From NCBI RefSeq assembly GCF_023501975.1, contig NZ_JAMFLH010000006.1:1-64000 (forward strand): 64,000 nucleotides of DNA. Reading direction: 5' to 3'. The position numbers and the translations under genes were made by a program. Positions within the stretch are counted from its first letter, which is position 1. Each line of letters begins with the position of its first letter. Source of the DNA: Altererythrobacter sp. KTW20L (lineage in GTDB: Bacteria; Pseudomonadota; Alphaproteobacteria; Sphingomonadales; Sphingomonadaceae). The notes beneath the pieces are model-generated. The model did no database searches. It was not told where the DNA came from and saw nothing but the letters and a program-made list of their open reading frames with translations. Of the stretch, positions 35,912-46,869 are shown piece after piece.

Positions 35912-35939
35912 GGCGCGTTGGCAACTATGCCAACGCGCC
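35912..35939 (-). terminator. Hairpin downstream of the TonB-receptor fragment
   Basis: A perfect 11-bp stem (35912-35922 with 35929-35939) around a 6-nt loop lies 20 nt past the receptor stop on the minus strand, followed by a T-rich but broken stretch. It is probably the terminator of the former receptor gene. Confidence 0.7.
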
Positions 35940-35958
35940 ATGAGAAGAGATCTCGAAA

Positions 35959-36783
35959 CTAGAACGCGAAGTTCAGCCCGAAGTTGAACTGACGGCCGTA
36001 ATAGGTGACGAGCGTTGGATTCCCACGGTTCCCAACATACTGCACCGTTGGCTCGTCGGTCAGATTCTTCACGTTCAGAAAAAGGCTGTTATCCCCCCAC
36101 ACACGGAACTGGATCACTAGATCCCACACATCAGAGTGTTCGTTGTAGACGTCGAGGGCAGCCCTTGCCCCGACGGATTCGATCCGCTCAGACAAGTAAT
36201 TATATGACACGCGAACGCTCAATGGGCCCTGCACATAGGAGACAACGCCGTTAAGGATGTGCTCCGGCGAATTCACCAGCGGCAGCGCATCGGTCCGGTT
36301 GGGATACACACCTTCGGAGTCGAGGTAGGTATAATTCGCCTCGACCCCGAGGCCCGACAGCAGTCCGGGAAGGCTGGGGAACTGCTGTACCCAGCCAATC
36401 TCGATACCGGTAACCGAGCCACCTTCGCCGTTCTGACGCGTGCGCTCATCCACACCGTCGGCGGTGATGCGACTGGAGCTGAACACGAAGTCGGAGATGT
36501 CCTTGTGGAATACCCCTGCCGAAATCAGGCCCAGCGGCGGCATGAAATACTCGACTGAAGCGTCGTAGTTCCACGAGCTTGCCGGACGCAAGGCAGGGTT
36601 GCCGATGATGCGCTGATTAAGCTGGGCATTCTCCTGGCGGGCCGGGACGAGATCGCCTGGGGGTGGCCGCGAGATCGCTTCGGTGATGCTTGCCCGGAAG
36701 ATCAGCCGATCATTTGCGGCACTATACCGCGCCTGAATGCCGGGCAGGAAGTTCGTGTAGGAGTTCTCGATCGATGGCCGTCT
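35959..36783 (-). pseudogene. TonB-dependent receptor, C-terminal fragment
   Basis: About 270 residues of the C-terminal half of a TonB-dependent receptor barrel: ENSYTNFLPGIQARY, FRASITEAISRP, NPALRPASSWNYDASVEYFM, then strands ending in the usual aromatic FNFGLNFAF. Full receptors in this group have 800-1000 residues, so the plug and about half the barrel are missing. Homology stops near 36783, where a second, unrelated truncated gene starts on the other strand. No start codon with a ribosome site exists at the break. It probably imported oligosaccharides for the neighbouring uronate locus. Confidence 0.85.
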
Positions 36784-37381
36784 CGAGAGTTCGGTCGCTA
36801 CCGCAATCACGCATTGGTGGGAAACGCGGCCGGTCCGTTCGCGGCTCGCATGGCTCGGCGAGGCGCTAGAACTCCTTACAGAACAGAGCGTTGCGCAGGA
36901 CTACCTCGCACTCTGGTATGACGGCGCGGCTCTCATCAAGGTTGATCATGAGGGACTATCCTTTGTTGATCGGCATCTTTGGCACCGGCTGGGCCGCCGG
37001 CATGGACTCGACTCCGCGACTACCGACGAAGCGTTGGGAGGACAGTGGCAGACGCTCGAAGCGACGGGCGATCCACTACTATCCAGCGGATTCAATAAAA
37101 TTGCGATCGTGTCTTTGCACGAACGGGCGGCTCGTGAGGCCGCCGCGCAGATTGAAAAGCTTACCTTGGCGAACGTCATCGTCGTGACTGACCACGCGGC
37201 GGGGGAAGGCACGGCGTCCGCAGCGAGTGCTGATGTCATCCTGTTCGTATGGGGGGCGACAAAGCACGCCGCTTACCGCGCTTTCGACAAGGTTCGCGAT
37301 CGCCTCGAATATGTCCAGGGAACGGGCAGTGCCAGTATCGTACGGGCATTAGAACGTCGGGCGGGCAAGCCTACGCATTGA
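36784..37381 (+). pseudogene. C-terminal fragment resembling DUF2325 proteins
   Basis: The frame is open without a start codon from about 36761 to the stop at 37381 (about 200 codons). The last part (NVIVVTDHAAGEGTASAASA, then DVILFVWGATKHAAYRAFDK and a final ALERRA) resembles DUF2325 proteins, where this block ends the protein. The N-terminal part is missing at the junction with the TonB-receptor fragment. An internal ATG at 37034 gives 115 residues but lacks a good ribosome site. The function of the family is unknown, and my family match is moderate. Confidence 0.55.
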
Positions 37382-37688
37382 GGCTGTTGTCCGTCAAGAG
37401 TCCGCGGCACAGCATCAGAACGGGGTGACGGATCGCCGAGCACGGGCAATGACGTCACCATACGTCGTGGAGTCACTTGAGGAGGGCTAACGCGGCCTCA
37501 GAGCTTGCTTGCTGACTCCCTGCGAGTTCCCTCGATTATCTCGATTGGTGCACCTTCTGCCCGGCAAGCACGGCATCGTTGCGGGCCGCAATCAGCCGTT
37601 CGTGCTTGCGGCCCATCTGACCAACATCGACTACAATATAATAGCCTGCTGTGGCTTGTTTCGACTACGCTGCCCACGCCATCCGCTC
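37382..37688. other. Intergenic region, nothing recognised
   Basis: About 300 nt of mixed composition. On the minus strand a stretch of about 30 codons (around 37540-37650) reads as plausible protein (MGRKHERLIAARNDAVLAGQ) but has no start context or length, and may be another gene scrap. No promoter or RNA is seen. Confidence 0.4.
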
Positions 37689-38414
37689 TCACACTCTCGC
37701 AGCCATGTCTGCGCCAACACCGGCGAGCATCGCTTCCGCATTGCAGCCGGGCCGCTGGCGCAAGTATCCGGCGATCAGTGCGCATATTGGTTCCGGGACC
37801 CGCAGCCCGGGTGCTCCCTCGACCCGGCGCCAAGCCAAGAATGCGATGCTGGCAAACAGGCTGTCCAGCTCGCAGTGCTGGCGCAGCCGGTTCCATTCAG
37901 CCGGTGTCTCGGCCTGTTCCAGGCATGCTTTCTCCAGCAACAAGCCCACCGGGATGTCGAGGCGAATCAGGATTCCAGACAGGTGGTGATACTTGCCGGT
38001 TCTGGCGGTCGTCATGGCCGCCCCCACGTCGACATGCTGGCGTGACCAGCGGCCCGAGTGTTCACGCTGCAATTGCGCCGGCAAAGGAAGATCGTGGCCC
38101 ATGCAGGCCAGCGTGAGCCGGACAACGTCTGCGCTGGCACCACCCCACGTGATAACGACGTGCGATGGTCGGCTGATCAAGTGGTTCGAAAGCTGCCCCA
38201 GGATCTGCGCCTCACTGTGATCGTGTGCGGTCCAGCTGACCAGGGGGCCGGTCGATACACGGCCTTCCTCGTCCAGCTCGAATTCGTAGGCGCTGGCGGC
38301 GGTGATGACGCGGCAGGCTCCGCGGGCCCTTTCCTGGTCCGGTTCGATGCAGCTGTATGCCTCGCGCAAATACGGGTCGAAGCTGCTTTCGGTGTCGATG
38401 GCGACGTATTTCAT
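37689..38414 (-). CDS. DnaQ/PolB-like 3'-5' exonuclease domain protein
   Basis: A 241-residue protein beginning MKYVAIDTES: Asp7 and Glu9 form the DxE of a DEDD exonuclease, and a later acidic site is HCELDSLFASIAFLAWRR. The family resembles predicted 3'-5' exonucleases related to the PolB proofreading domain, often found on plasmids and integrative elements of sphingomonads. ATG 38414 follows TGGAG; the longer frame to 38543 lacks support. It is downstream of an unknown gene at 38498 and forms with it a small accessory pair. Confidence 0.6.
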   Translation of the reverse strand: MKYVAIDTESSFDPYLREAYSCIEPDQERARGACRVITAASAYEFELDEEGRVSTGPLVSWTAHDHSEAQILGQLSNHLISRPSHVVITWGGASADVVRLTLACMGHDLPLPAQLQREHSGRWSRQHVDVGAAMTTARTGKYHHLSGILIRLDIPVGLLLEKACLEQAETPAEWNRLRQHCELDSLFASIAFLAWRRVEGAPGLRVPEPICALIAGYLRQRPGCNAEAMLAGVGADMAARV

Positions 38415-38497
38415 TTCAGTGCTCCAGATACGCCAAGGGCCGCACGATGGCGGCCCTGGCAGGTGTTGTTCTTGGTGATGGAAGGTGCGTTGGCGGG

Positions 38498-38977
38498 TCA
38501 GAACGGCACCCGGGCCACCTCCAGTGCGGACCATGCCCGCCATGCTGCAACCAGCAGGCGCCGATCCTCGATGTCCTCGGCCATGGTGGTGACCCAGGTC
38601 AACCAGACGGCTTGCGCCCGGTCCGGCAGGGTAGCGATGCGCCTGGCCTCATCCACGTCTTCCCACGGCGGGACGTAGGCGAGGCCGAACTCCTTTGCCC
38701 GATCCTCGATCGCGTCGAACACCGCCGCCTGAGCACCACGATCGACCGGATCCGCGCGTTGCGTGACAGGGGCCAGGACGTGCCCGCCCTCCGGCACCCG
38801 CGCCATCATCAGAAGCATGGGGTGCATGTGCGGATGCAGCTGCAGGTGACCCCGCTGCAGGTCGAAGGCGATGGTCTCCAAATCCTCGCGGGTAGCGGTG
38901 AAGGTGGCAAAATCGAGCAGCCTGCCGTCGTCGCCATAGGCGACCGCAAGGATGGTAATGGATTCATGGATGCGCAT
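38498..38977 (-). CDS. Hypothetical protein
   Basis: A 159-residue protein I do not recognise. It starts MRIHESITILAVAYGDDGRL, is rich in acidic residues and tryptophan near the C terminus (WLTWVTTMAEDIEDRRLLVA), and has no membrane segment. ATG 38977 follows AAAGGA. It is on the same strand as the exonuclease-like gene, 83 nt upstream of it, and both resemble cargo of mobile elements. The reading frame has codon use like its neighbours. Confidence 0.6.
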   Translation of the reverse strand: MRIHESITILAVAYGDDGRLLDFATFTATREDLETIAFDLQRGHLQLHPHMHPMLLMMARVPEGGHVLAPVTQRADPVDRGAQAAVFDAIEDRAKEFGLAYVPPWEDVDEARRIATLPDRAQAVWLTWVTTMAEDIEDRRLLVAAWRAWSALEVARVPF

Positions 38978-39007
38978 GGCATGGTCCTTTCTGGACGCCA
39001 GATGCGC

Positions 39008-39043
39008 GAAGGGGCCGGCGGCCTTGCGGCTGCCGACCCCTTC
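39008..39043. repeat. GC-rich palindrome upstream of the 38977 gene
   Basis: A 16-nt arm (39008-39023) is nearly complementary to 39028-39043 around a 4-nt loop, with two G-T type mismatches. There is no T run. It lies 31 nt before the start of the hypothetical gene, and could be a leader hairpin, a protein-binding palindrome or a remnant terminator. The rest of 38978-39236 holds nothing I recognise. Confidence 0.5.
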
Positions 39044-39236
39044 GCTGGTCTGGTTGAGTGGTGGTGAGGTTCAGGCGACCAGGACGAGGCCGTTGTCAAG
39101 AGGAGTTATCCGATGACGACAAATGGGACGGTTGTGGACTGCCAGGTTCTGGATACGTGTGATCTTTGCCGCAATTGAGAAAGGGCCCCCTCGTTCACCT
39201 ACCATGCGCGCGATCGCCTAAGTGGATTGCAAGACT

Positions 39237-40844
39237 TCACCCACCTCCGGGTGACTTCGGTCCACGGGGGCGAGGCTCTCCGGCATGGATGTCCCGCTTG
39301 CGAGCCGTCTTCCAATCGATGCGATAAAGATCGAAGCGGCGGTCGGCCAGATTGCGCACGGTCCCTTCGGCCCTGGCCCAGGTCAGGTCGGCCAGGTTGA
39401 CGTCGGCAATGGTCAGGGTCTCGATGTTCTCGCTCGCCTCTGCCGCGATACCGTCACGTGCAAAGGGGAAGTCGCACGGGGTCAGGATGCACGACTGGGC
39501 GTACTGGATGTCCATGTTGTCAACGCCCGGAAGATTGCCGACATTGCCCGACATGACCACGAAACACTGGTTTTCGATCGCCCGCGCCTGTGCACAATAA
39601 CGCACGCGCATATAGCCCTGACGGTTGTCGGTGCAGAACGGCACGAAGATGATCCGCGCGCCTTCGTCCACCAGCCGGCGGGCGAGTTCGGGGAACTCGC
39701 TATCGTAGCAGATCAGCACGCCGATGGGCCCGACGTCAGTCTGGATGGCGGCCACCGAACTGCCGCCCTTGATCTTCCACCAATAGGCTTCGTTCGGCGT
39801 CGGGTGGATCTTCTCCTGCGAATGGACCGACCCGTCGCGCAGGCAGACATAGGCGATGTTCTGGATGCTGCCGTCCTCGACCCGCGTGGGGTGCGAGCCG
39901 CCGATGATGTTGATGTTGTAGCGCAGCGCCATGCGGGATAGCTCGGCCACGATCGGCTCGCGGTATTCGGTCATCCGGTCGATCGCCGCCATCGGCGACA
40001 GTGTCTCCGGCTCGAACGAGAGCAGCGGCATGGTGAACAGCTCGGGGAATACCACAAAATCCGAACGGTAATCCGCAGCGACATCGACGAAGTATTCAAC
40101 GTTCTTCACAAATTCACCAAAGTCCTCCACTGCGCGGGCCTGGAACTGGACGGTGGCCAGTCGAACGCTCTCGACGTCACGCGGCACGCGGAATGCGGGC
40201 GGCTCGCTGGGATCGACATAGGGATTGCGCCACACCATGTGCGCGGCGAACCCGTCGGATTGCTTGTCGAACGGCAGATATCTTTTCAGCACCCCGATCG
40301 GCGTGAAACCATTGGCAAGCTGGAAATTGATCACCTGGTCGCGGAGCTCGCCCTCGGCCACGCGCCGCAGATAGTCCTCTGGGCCATCGACCTTGTTCTT
40401 GACGCGGGCATAGCCGGGCATGCGGCCGCCGAAGACAATCCCGCGCAATTCAAGCCGTTCCGCAAGCGCACGCCGCACTTCGTATAGGCGCTTGCCGATC
40501 CTGAGGCCACGATGTCCGGCATCGACCGCCATCTCGGTGCCATAGAGCCAGTCGCCCGTTGGATCATGCCGGCTGCCGAACCCGTCGCCAGTGATCGTGG
40601 CCCAGTCGTGGGGCGCCAGCGCGATAGCCTCATCGATACGGGACGAGGCGCAATAGCCGACGACTTTGCCCTCAAACACCGCGACGAACTGCCCCTGGGG
40701 AAAATTGTTGATCTGCCCAATGATCTGGCCGGGACTGTAGTTTTCGACTCCGGGATAGGCCCGGCCGATCAGGGCCAGAATCTCGGCGGCATCGCTCGCA
40801 ACGGCTTCACGCACGTCGAGTGTGGCGGGGGTCTTGCTTGGCAA
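39237..40844 (-). CDS. GNAT acetyltransferase-nitrilase fusion protein
   Basis: A 535-residue fusion: GNAT acetyltransferase (about 8-190; acetyl-CoA loop region GHRGLRIGKRLYEVRRALAE) and carbon-nitrogen hydrolase (about 225-500). The nitrilase triad is visible: Glu in VVFPELFTMP, Lys in EKIHPTPNE and Cys in GVLICYDSEFPE. This two-domain arrangement is a known family of unknown substrate. ATG 40844 follows CAGGAG. There is no signal peptide, so it is cytosolic. It stands alone on the minus strand, 120 nt from the esterase gene upstream. Confidence 0.9.
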   Translation of the reverse strand: MPSKTPATLDVREAVASDAAEILALIGRAYPGVENYSPGQIIGQINNFPQGQFVAVFEGKVVGYCASSRIDEAIALAPHDWATITGDGFGSRHDPTGDWLYGTEMAVDAGHRGLRIGKRLYEVRRALAERLELRGIVFGGRMPGYARVKNKVDGPEDYLRRVAEGELRDQVINFQLANGFTPIGVLKRYLPFDKQSDGFAAHMVWRNPYVDPSEPPAFRVPRDVESVRLATVQFQARAVEDFGEFVKNVEYFVDVAADYRSDFVVFPELFTMPLLSFEPETLSPMAAIDRMTEYREPIVAELSRMALRYNINIIGGSHPTRVEDGSIQNIAYVCLRDGSVHSQEKIHPTPNEAYWWKIKGGSSVAAIQTDVGPIGVLICYDSEFPELARRLVDEGARIIFVPFCTDNRQGYMRVRYCAQARAIENQCFVVMSGNVGNLPGVDNMDIQYAQSCILTPCDFPFARDGIAAEASENIETLTIADVNLADLTWARAEGTVRNLADRRFDLYRIDWKTARKRDIHAGEPRPRGPKSPGGG

Positions 40845-40964
40845 TGCCTGCTCCTGAAAAACTTGAATTGATCCGGCTGCCCGTCAGAAGTGTTCACGGC
40901 CCGGATGTCCAGAGCTATCGCGTCCATCTCCTGCCGGGCGCGACGGTCGCGCGGGGAATGCGCC

Positions 40965-42047
40965 CTACTTCATAAGACCTGCGGCCCGCAGCGCCGCTTC
41001 GATCGTTTCGCCGATTGATGATGACCCGGATGGTTCCGGTTGGCGACGGGGTGATCGCGGCGGTCGCGCTGCCGGAGTGGAAGCACTGGCAGGTGCCGAA
41101 GCCACGCGCTTGCCCAGCAACTGCCATGCCTTGGCGGAATGGATCGTGGACGAGATGCCAACTTCGAGCATGTAGGCTCCCGATATGCCGCAACCGCAAT
41201 CGCCCTTGGTCGAAAGCGGCGTTCCGTGGCCCATACCGGTAACGCGATACTCCTCGATCAGAACCTCCCCCGAAGGCGCGTGCCACGCCCGGTAGGGATA
41301 GGTTTCGACCACCCTGGTTTCCGTCGGAGCGGTGGGCAGGTCATGGATTTCACACCACTGGCGCAGGATTGCATCGGCATTTGACTGGTCAACCACGGTA
41401 TCGGCCGTGCCATGCCAGATCGCGACAGCCGGCCAGCGGCCGCGATTATCCGAAGCCGACCGGATGGCGTGGCCCAATGCGCGGGGTGAAGGCCTGTGAC
41501 CGCGCATCTGTTCGAACGCCTCGCCGACGGAGCCGGCTACGCCATGCGGCAGTCCGGCCAGGATGGCCCCGCCGACGAACTTTTCCGGATAGACCGCAAG
41601 CATTGTCGAAGCCATCGCTCCTCCTGCTGATAGTCCGGTGATGAAGACCTTGGCGGGGTCCACTGCGCCTTGGTCAACAAGTGCGTCGATCATCTGGGCG
41701 ATCGACAACGCTTCGCCGCTGCCGCGCCGGGTATCGGCATCAGCGAACCAGTTGAAACACAGGTTGGGGTTGTTCGCCCGGCGCTGTTCGGGAAGCAGTA
41801 CGGCAAAGCCATAAGCTTGCGCCAGGGCCGACCAACCGCTTCCGCTGTCGTATGCGGCGGCAGTCTGGGTGCAACCGTGCAGCACCACGACTAGAGGAAC
41901 AGGTGGTCCGGACTCCCCGGGCAGATTGGTCCATGCGCCAAGATTGCCGGGGTTGGAGCCAAACCCCGTGAGCGGGCGCAGGTGCGTTTCGCCACCCGCC
42001 CTGGCTAGGCCCGGCAAGCTGCCATTTGATGCCAGAGACCTGTACAT
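40965..42047 (-). CDS. PHB depolymerase-type esterase
   Basis: A 360-residue alpha/beta hydrolase of the PHB depolymerase/LpqC esterase family. Visible: oxyanion region VVVLHGCTQTAAAYDSGSGW, nucleophile Ser in GLSAGGAMAS, acid region IWHGTADTVV and His in GMGHGTPL. The C terminus has a proline/serine-rich tail (ASAPASASTPAARPPRSPRR) before a short helix. I chose ATG 42047; TTG 42062 adds 5 residues. No clear signal peptide is seen, so action on intracellular or short-chain polyesters is possible. Confidence 0.88.
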   Translation of the reverse strand: MYRSLASNGSLPGLARAGGETHLRPLTGFGSNPGNLGAWTNLPGESGPPVPLVVVLHGCTQTAAAYDSGSGWSALAQAYGFAVLLPEQRRANNPNLCFNWFADADTRRGSGEALSIAQMIDALVDQGAVDPAKVFITGLSAGGAMASTMLAVYPEKFVGGAILAGLPHGVAGSVGEAFEQMRGHRPSPRALGHAIRSASDNRGRWPAVAIWHGTADTVVDQSNADAILRQWCEIHDLPTAPTETRVVETYPYRAWHAPSGEVLIEEYRVTGMGHGTPLSTKGDCGCGISGAYMLEVGISSTIHSAKAWQLLGKRVASAPASASTPAARPPRSPRRQPEPSGSSSIGETIEAALRAAGLMK

Positions 42048-42176
42048 ATCGCTCGTCCTCAATAGTGCTAAGACACCATGAACGAAGCAATCGCCCTTTC
42101 GTTGCTGCAGTGCAGCATTAATTCGACCGATATCCGGATTGACCGGGCGGACCTGCCTATCGAGACATGATGGGTC

Positions 42177-42788
42177 TCAGCCGCAAGGACCGTCAGCCAG
42201 CACGATACCCGAAGCCACAAGATCGCTGCGCTGCTCTGGGGAAAGCTCGTGCGGCCCAACAGGTGCAATCAGCGTCACGTCTGCGCTGTAACTGCGAAGA
42301 AACCTTGCTTCGTTGCTACCCTTTTCGCCCGTTCCGATCACGCCGATCCGCTTGTCGGTCACCTCGTAGCCATCGCATATCGGGCAATAGCGGAGCAGGC
42401 CGCGTTCAACTGCACGGTCGTGCACGTCGGGAGCAATATCCGGCCGGTTGTTCAGCACCCCTGTTGCGAGCAACACGGCCTGAGCGACCCATGCCTGATC
42501 ATCCACGCGAACGCGAAGCAACTCACTATCGGGTTCGATCCTGCGCACCGTGCCCAGTTCGAAAGTGGCGCCATAATGCCGGGCCTGCTCCTTCATGCGG
42601 TTAAGCAGTTCAGCGCCCGGAATCCCACCGGGAAATCCGGCGTGATTGTGCGTGCGCGGGATTGTCGCTGCACGACTGTTGCCGCCATCCACCACCAGGA
42701 CGCGCAAATGGAAGCGGGCAAGATATATCGCCGCAGTCAGTCCCGCAGGCCCGGCACCGATGACGACGCAGTTCAGCGGTTGCTCCAT
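42177..42788 (-). pseudogene. Thioredoxin-reductase-like flavoprotein, C-terminally truncated
   Basis: A 203-residue protein matching the first two thirds of NAD(P)/FAD oxidoreductases of the thioredoxin-reductase type: FAD motif [23 protein letters not shown] motif VLLATGV, redox pair CPICDGYE and NAD motif [17 protein letters not shown]. Family members have about 300 residues; here the frame stops right after ADGPCG, and the FAD-closing C-terminal motif (GD near the end) is absent from all frames downstream. It is therefore a 3'-truncated gene, probably inactive. Confidence 0.75.
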
Positions 42789-42832
42789 GGTTTTTTCAGT
42801 TCACGGCGACGGGCCGGGTCCCCGGCGGCGAG

Positions 42833-45085
<2,253 letters not shown>

Positions 45086-45225
45086 GGCTGGATCCTCGGG
45101 TGCTGGGGGAAGCTCTTCAGACTGAACCGTCCGACCGCCGGGAAGTTGCAGTCCCAGAGAAAAAAAGCGCCACTGATCGCCAGGTTGGGGTTTGGTGTGC
45201 ATGTGCCCGGGATGCGTTGCTGTGC

Positions 45226-45582
45226 CTATGGTGATGAGGGGATAAGGCGACGGAAGGCTTCTGTTACACCAACCCCGTCAACCGGCTTTGTCAGTATAGC
45301 GACCGGGGGTTTGCACTGCTCGCAGAATTCGGGGGAGCCGGTTATGAAGATGACCGGAATCTCGCCCAGTTCTGCCCGGATGGTCCTCACGGCGTAAGGG
45401 CCGGTGCCAGCACGCAGGCCAACATCGGAGAAGATTATGCGCGGCTGCTGCTCGCGCGCGGCACGGACGGCCTCGGCTTCAGTGCAAGCACTCGCAATGG
45501 ACGTAGCGCCTGCCTGTTTGGCGAGGTAGCCCAGATACTCGGCGATCAGAAAGTTGTCTTCGATGATCAGAACGTGGCACAT
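45226..45582 (-). CDS. Single-domain response regulator (PhyR-like receiver)
   Basis: A 118-residue stand-alone receiver domain: acidic pocket IIEDN, phospho-acceptor Asp53 (FSDVGL), Thr81 in VIFITGSPE and Lys99 (LTKPV). The VIFITG segment and overall look are like PhyR receivers and the single-domain regulators that modulate the general stress response with HWE kinases. It has no output domain, so it probably shuttles or drains phosphate. It lies 2 nt downstream of a small unknown gene and is therefore co-translated. Confidence 0.85.
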   Translation of the reverse strand: MCHVLIIEDNFLIAEYLGYLAKQAGATSIASACTEAEAVRAAREQQPRIIFSDVGLRAGTGPYAVRTIRAELGEIPVIFITGSPEFCEQCKPPVAILTKPVDGVGVTEAFRRLIPSSP

Positions 45583-45584
45583 CG

Positions 45585-45887
45585 CTACTGCACCATGATG
45601 GGCGGCATCGGGTCATCGAAGTCGTCCCTCTGCAATGACGAGGCGATAGACGACAGAAGCGTATGGGATCGCTGTATCGAACTGTCCGCACCGTCGGCAG
45701 CCGTGAGATTCTCCGCCTGCACCTCGACCGCGCGTTCAACGATATCGATCGCCTCTCCGGTGCTCAGCAATGACTTTTCGCACAGCCCGTGGATCAGGCT
45801 TTCGACCAGCAGCAGCGCAGCATTCCCATGCGGATCTGGAGTCTCGGTCTTGGCATGATTTACAGGAACATTCTCGGGATCGGACAT
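45585..45887 (-). CDS. Hypothetical protein upstream of response regulator
   Basis: A 100-residue acidic protein without a recognised domain, starting MSDPENVPVNHAKTETPDPH. The central helix (LLLVESLIHGLCEKSLLSTG, then AIDIVERAVEVQAEN) looks like a small helical bundle protein. It is 2 nt upstream of the response regulator and must be co-transcribed with it, so a partner or accessory role in phosphosignalling is plausible but only inferred. Confidence 0.65.
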   Translation of the reverse strand: MSDPENVPVNHAKTETPDPHGNAALLLVESLIHGLCEKSLLSTGEAIDIVERAVEVQAENLTAADGADSSIQRSHTLLSSIASSLQRDDFDDPMPPIMVQ

Positions 45888-46067
45888 ATTTAGACCTAAT
45901 GAACCAGGCGGTCGCGGGGGACCGCCTTCAGCCGTAGACGCCTGGTGGTGGTTGCTAACGATGCGATGGGACTACAGCATCCCGTCGCGCGAAACCACAA
46001 CCCACAATAAGATTGGATAATAACATTCATCAATATCCGAGAGGCGGAACGGGCAGTAGGAACAATC

Positions 46068-46802
46068 ATGGCAAATCGCTTCGTCCAGAAATTGAGTGGG
46101 TTGGCCGACCTGGACGCCGATGATGCCGCGGCGCTCGAAAGGGTCACGGCCAAGCCGCGCCGCTATGTCGCGCGGCAGGACCTGATCCGTGAAGGTGATG
46201 AGCCGGGGCCGATGTTCGTTGTGCTGGAGGGATGGGTCTGCCGCTACAAGATCCTGCCCAGTGGATCGCGGCAGATCATGGCTTTCCTTATGCCGGGCGA
46301 TGCCTGCGATCTGCACATCAAGCTGCTGGCACAGATGGACCACGGCATCCAGGCGATCACGACGGCAAGTGTCGCCACAGTAAGCCGAGAGCAGATGGAA
46401 TCGATGATGCGGGACCATCCCAACATTGCCCGTACCATGTACATGGCCCAGTTGGTCGATGAAGGGATTATGCGGGCTTGGATCGTCAGCATGGGTCGGC
46501 GCAGCGCTGCCGAGCGCGTGGCGCATCTGATCTGCGAGCTTTACCTTAGAGCGCGGAGTATCGGCCTGACGGGAGAGGGCGAATTTGCCTTGCCGCTGTC
46601 ACAGCTCGTCCTGGCCGATGCCCTCGGAATGACGGCCGTCCATATCAATCGGGTCTTGAAGGAGCTTCGGCTTGCCGGGGCCATGGCATTGACCAGGGGT
46701 AGCGTAACAATCCTCGATCCGGTCAAACTGGTCCAGATCGCGGGGTTCGACGAGAATTATCTCCACCGCCGTTTGCTTCTCACCGGCTTGAGCGCTCGGT
46801 AG
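46068..46802 (+). CDS. Crp/Fnr-family transcriptional regulator
   Basis: A 244-residue third Crp/Fnr protein: cNMP-like roll (REGDEPGPMFVVLEGWVCRY, LPSGSRQIMAFLMPGDACDL), dimer helix and winged HTH (LPLSQLVLADALGMTAVHIN). No FNR-like cysteine cluster. ATG 46068 lies shortly after AGGAAC; the ribosome site is moderate. It is divergent from the response-regulator pair and convergent with the PAS-HWE kinase. The ligand is unknown. Confidence 0.87.
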   Translation: MANRFVQKLSGLADLDADDAAALERVTAKPRRYVARQDLIREGDEPGPMFVVLEGWVCRYKILPSGSRQIMAFLMPGDACDLHIKLLAQMDHGIQAITTASVATVSREQMESMMRDHPNIARTMYMAQLVDEGIMRAWIVSMGRRSAAERVAHLICELYLRARSIGLTGEGEFALPLSQLVLADALGMTAVHINRVLKELRLAGAMALTRGSVTILDPVKLVQIAGFDENYLHRRLLLTGLSAR

Positions 46803-46869
46803 AATATCTGGCACCTAGCTCGCCAAAACTGCCATTCTTGCCGAAATTTGCGCGGTTGGGCCTATCAGA

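Noticed and set aside
35608-35943. Several frames of about 110 codons between the propeller gene and the TonB-receptor fragment
   Set aside because: No recognised product, and frames on both strands compete; no ribosome site decides for one.
45086-45225. EcfG-type promoter upstream of katE
   Set aside because: No GGAAC on the minus strand is present there, although katE is a plausible stress gene.
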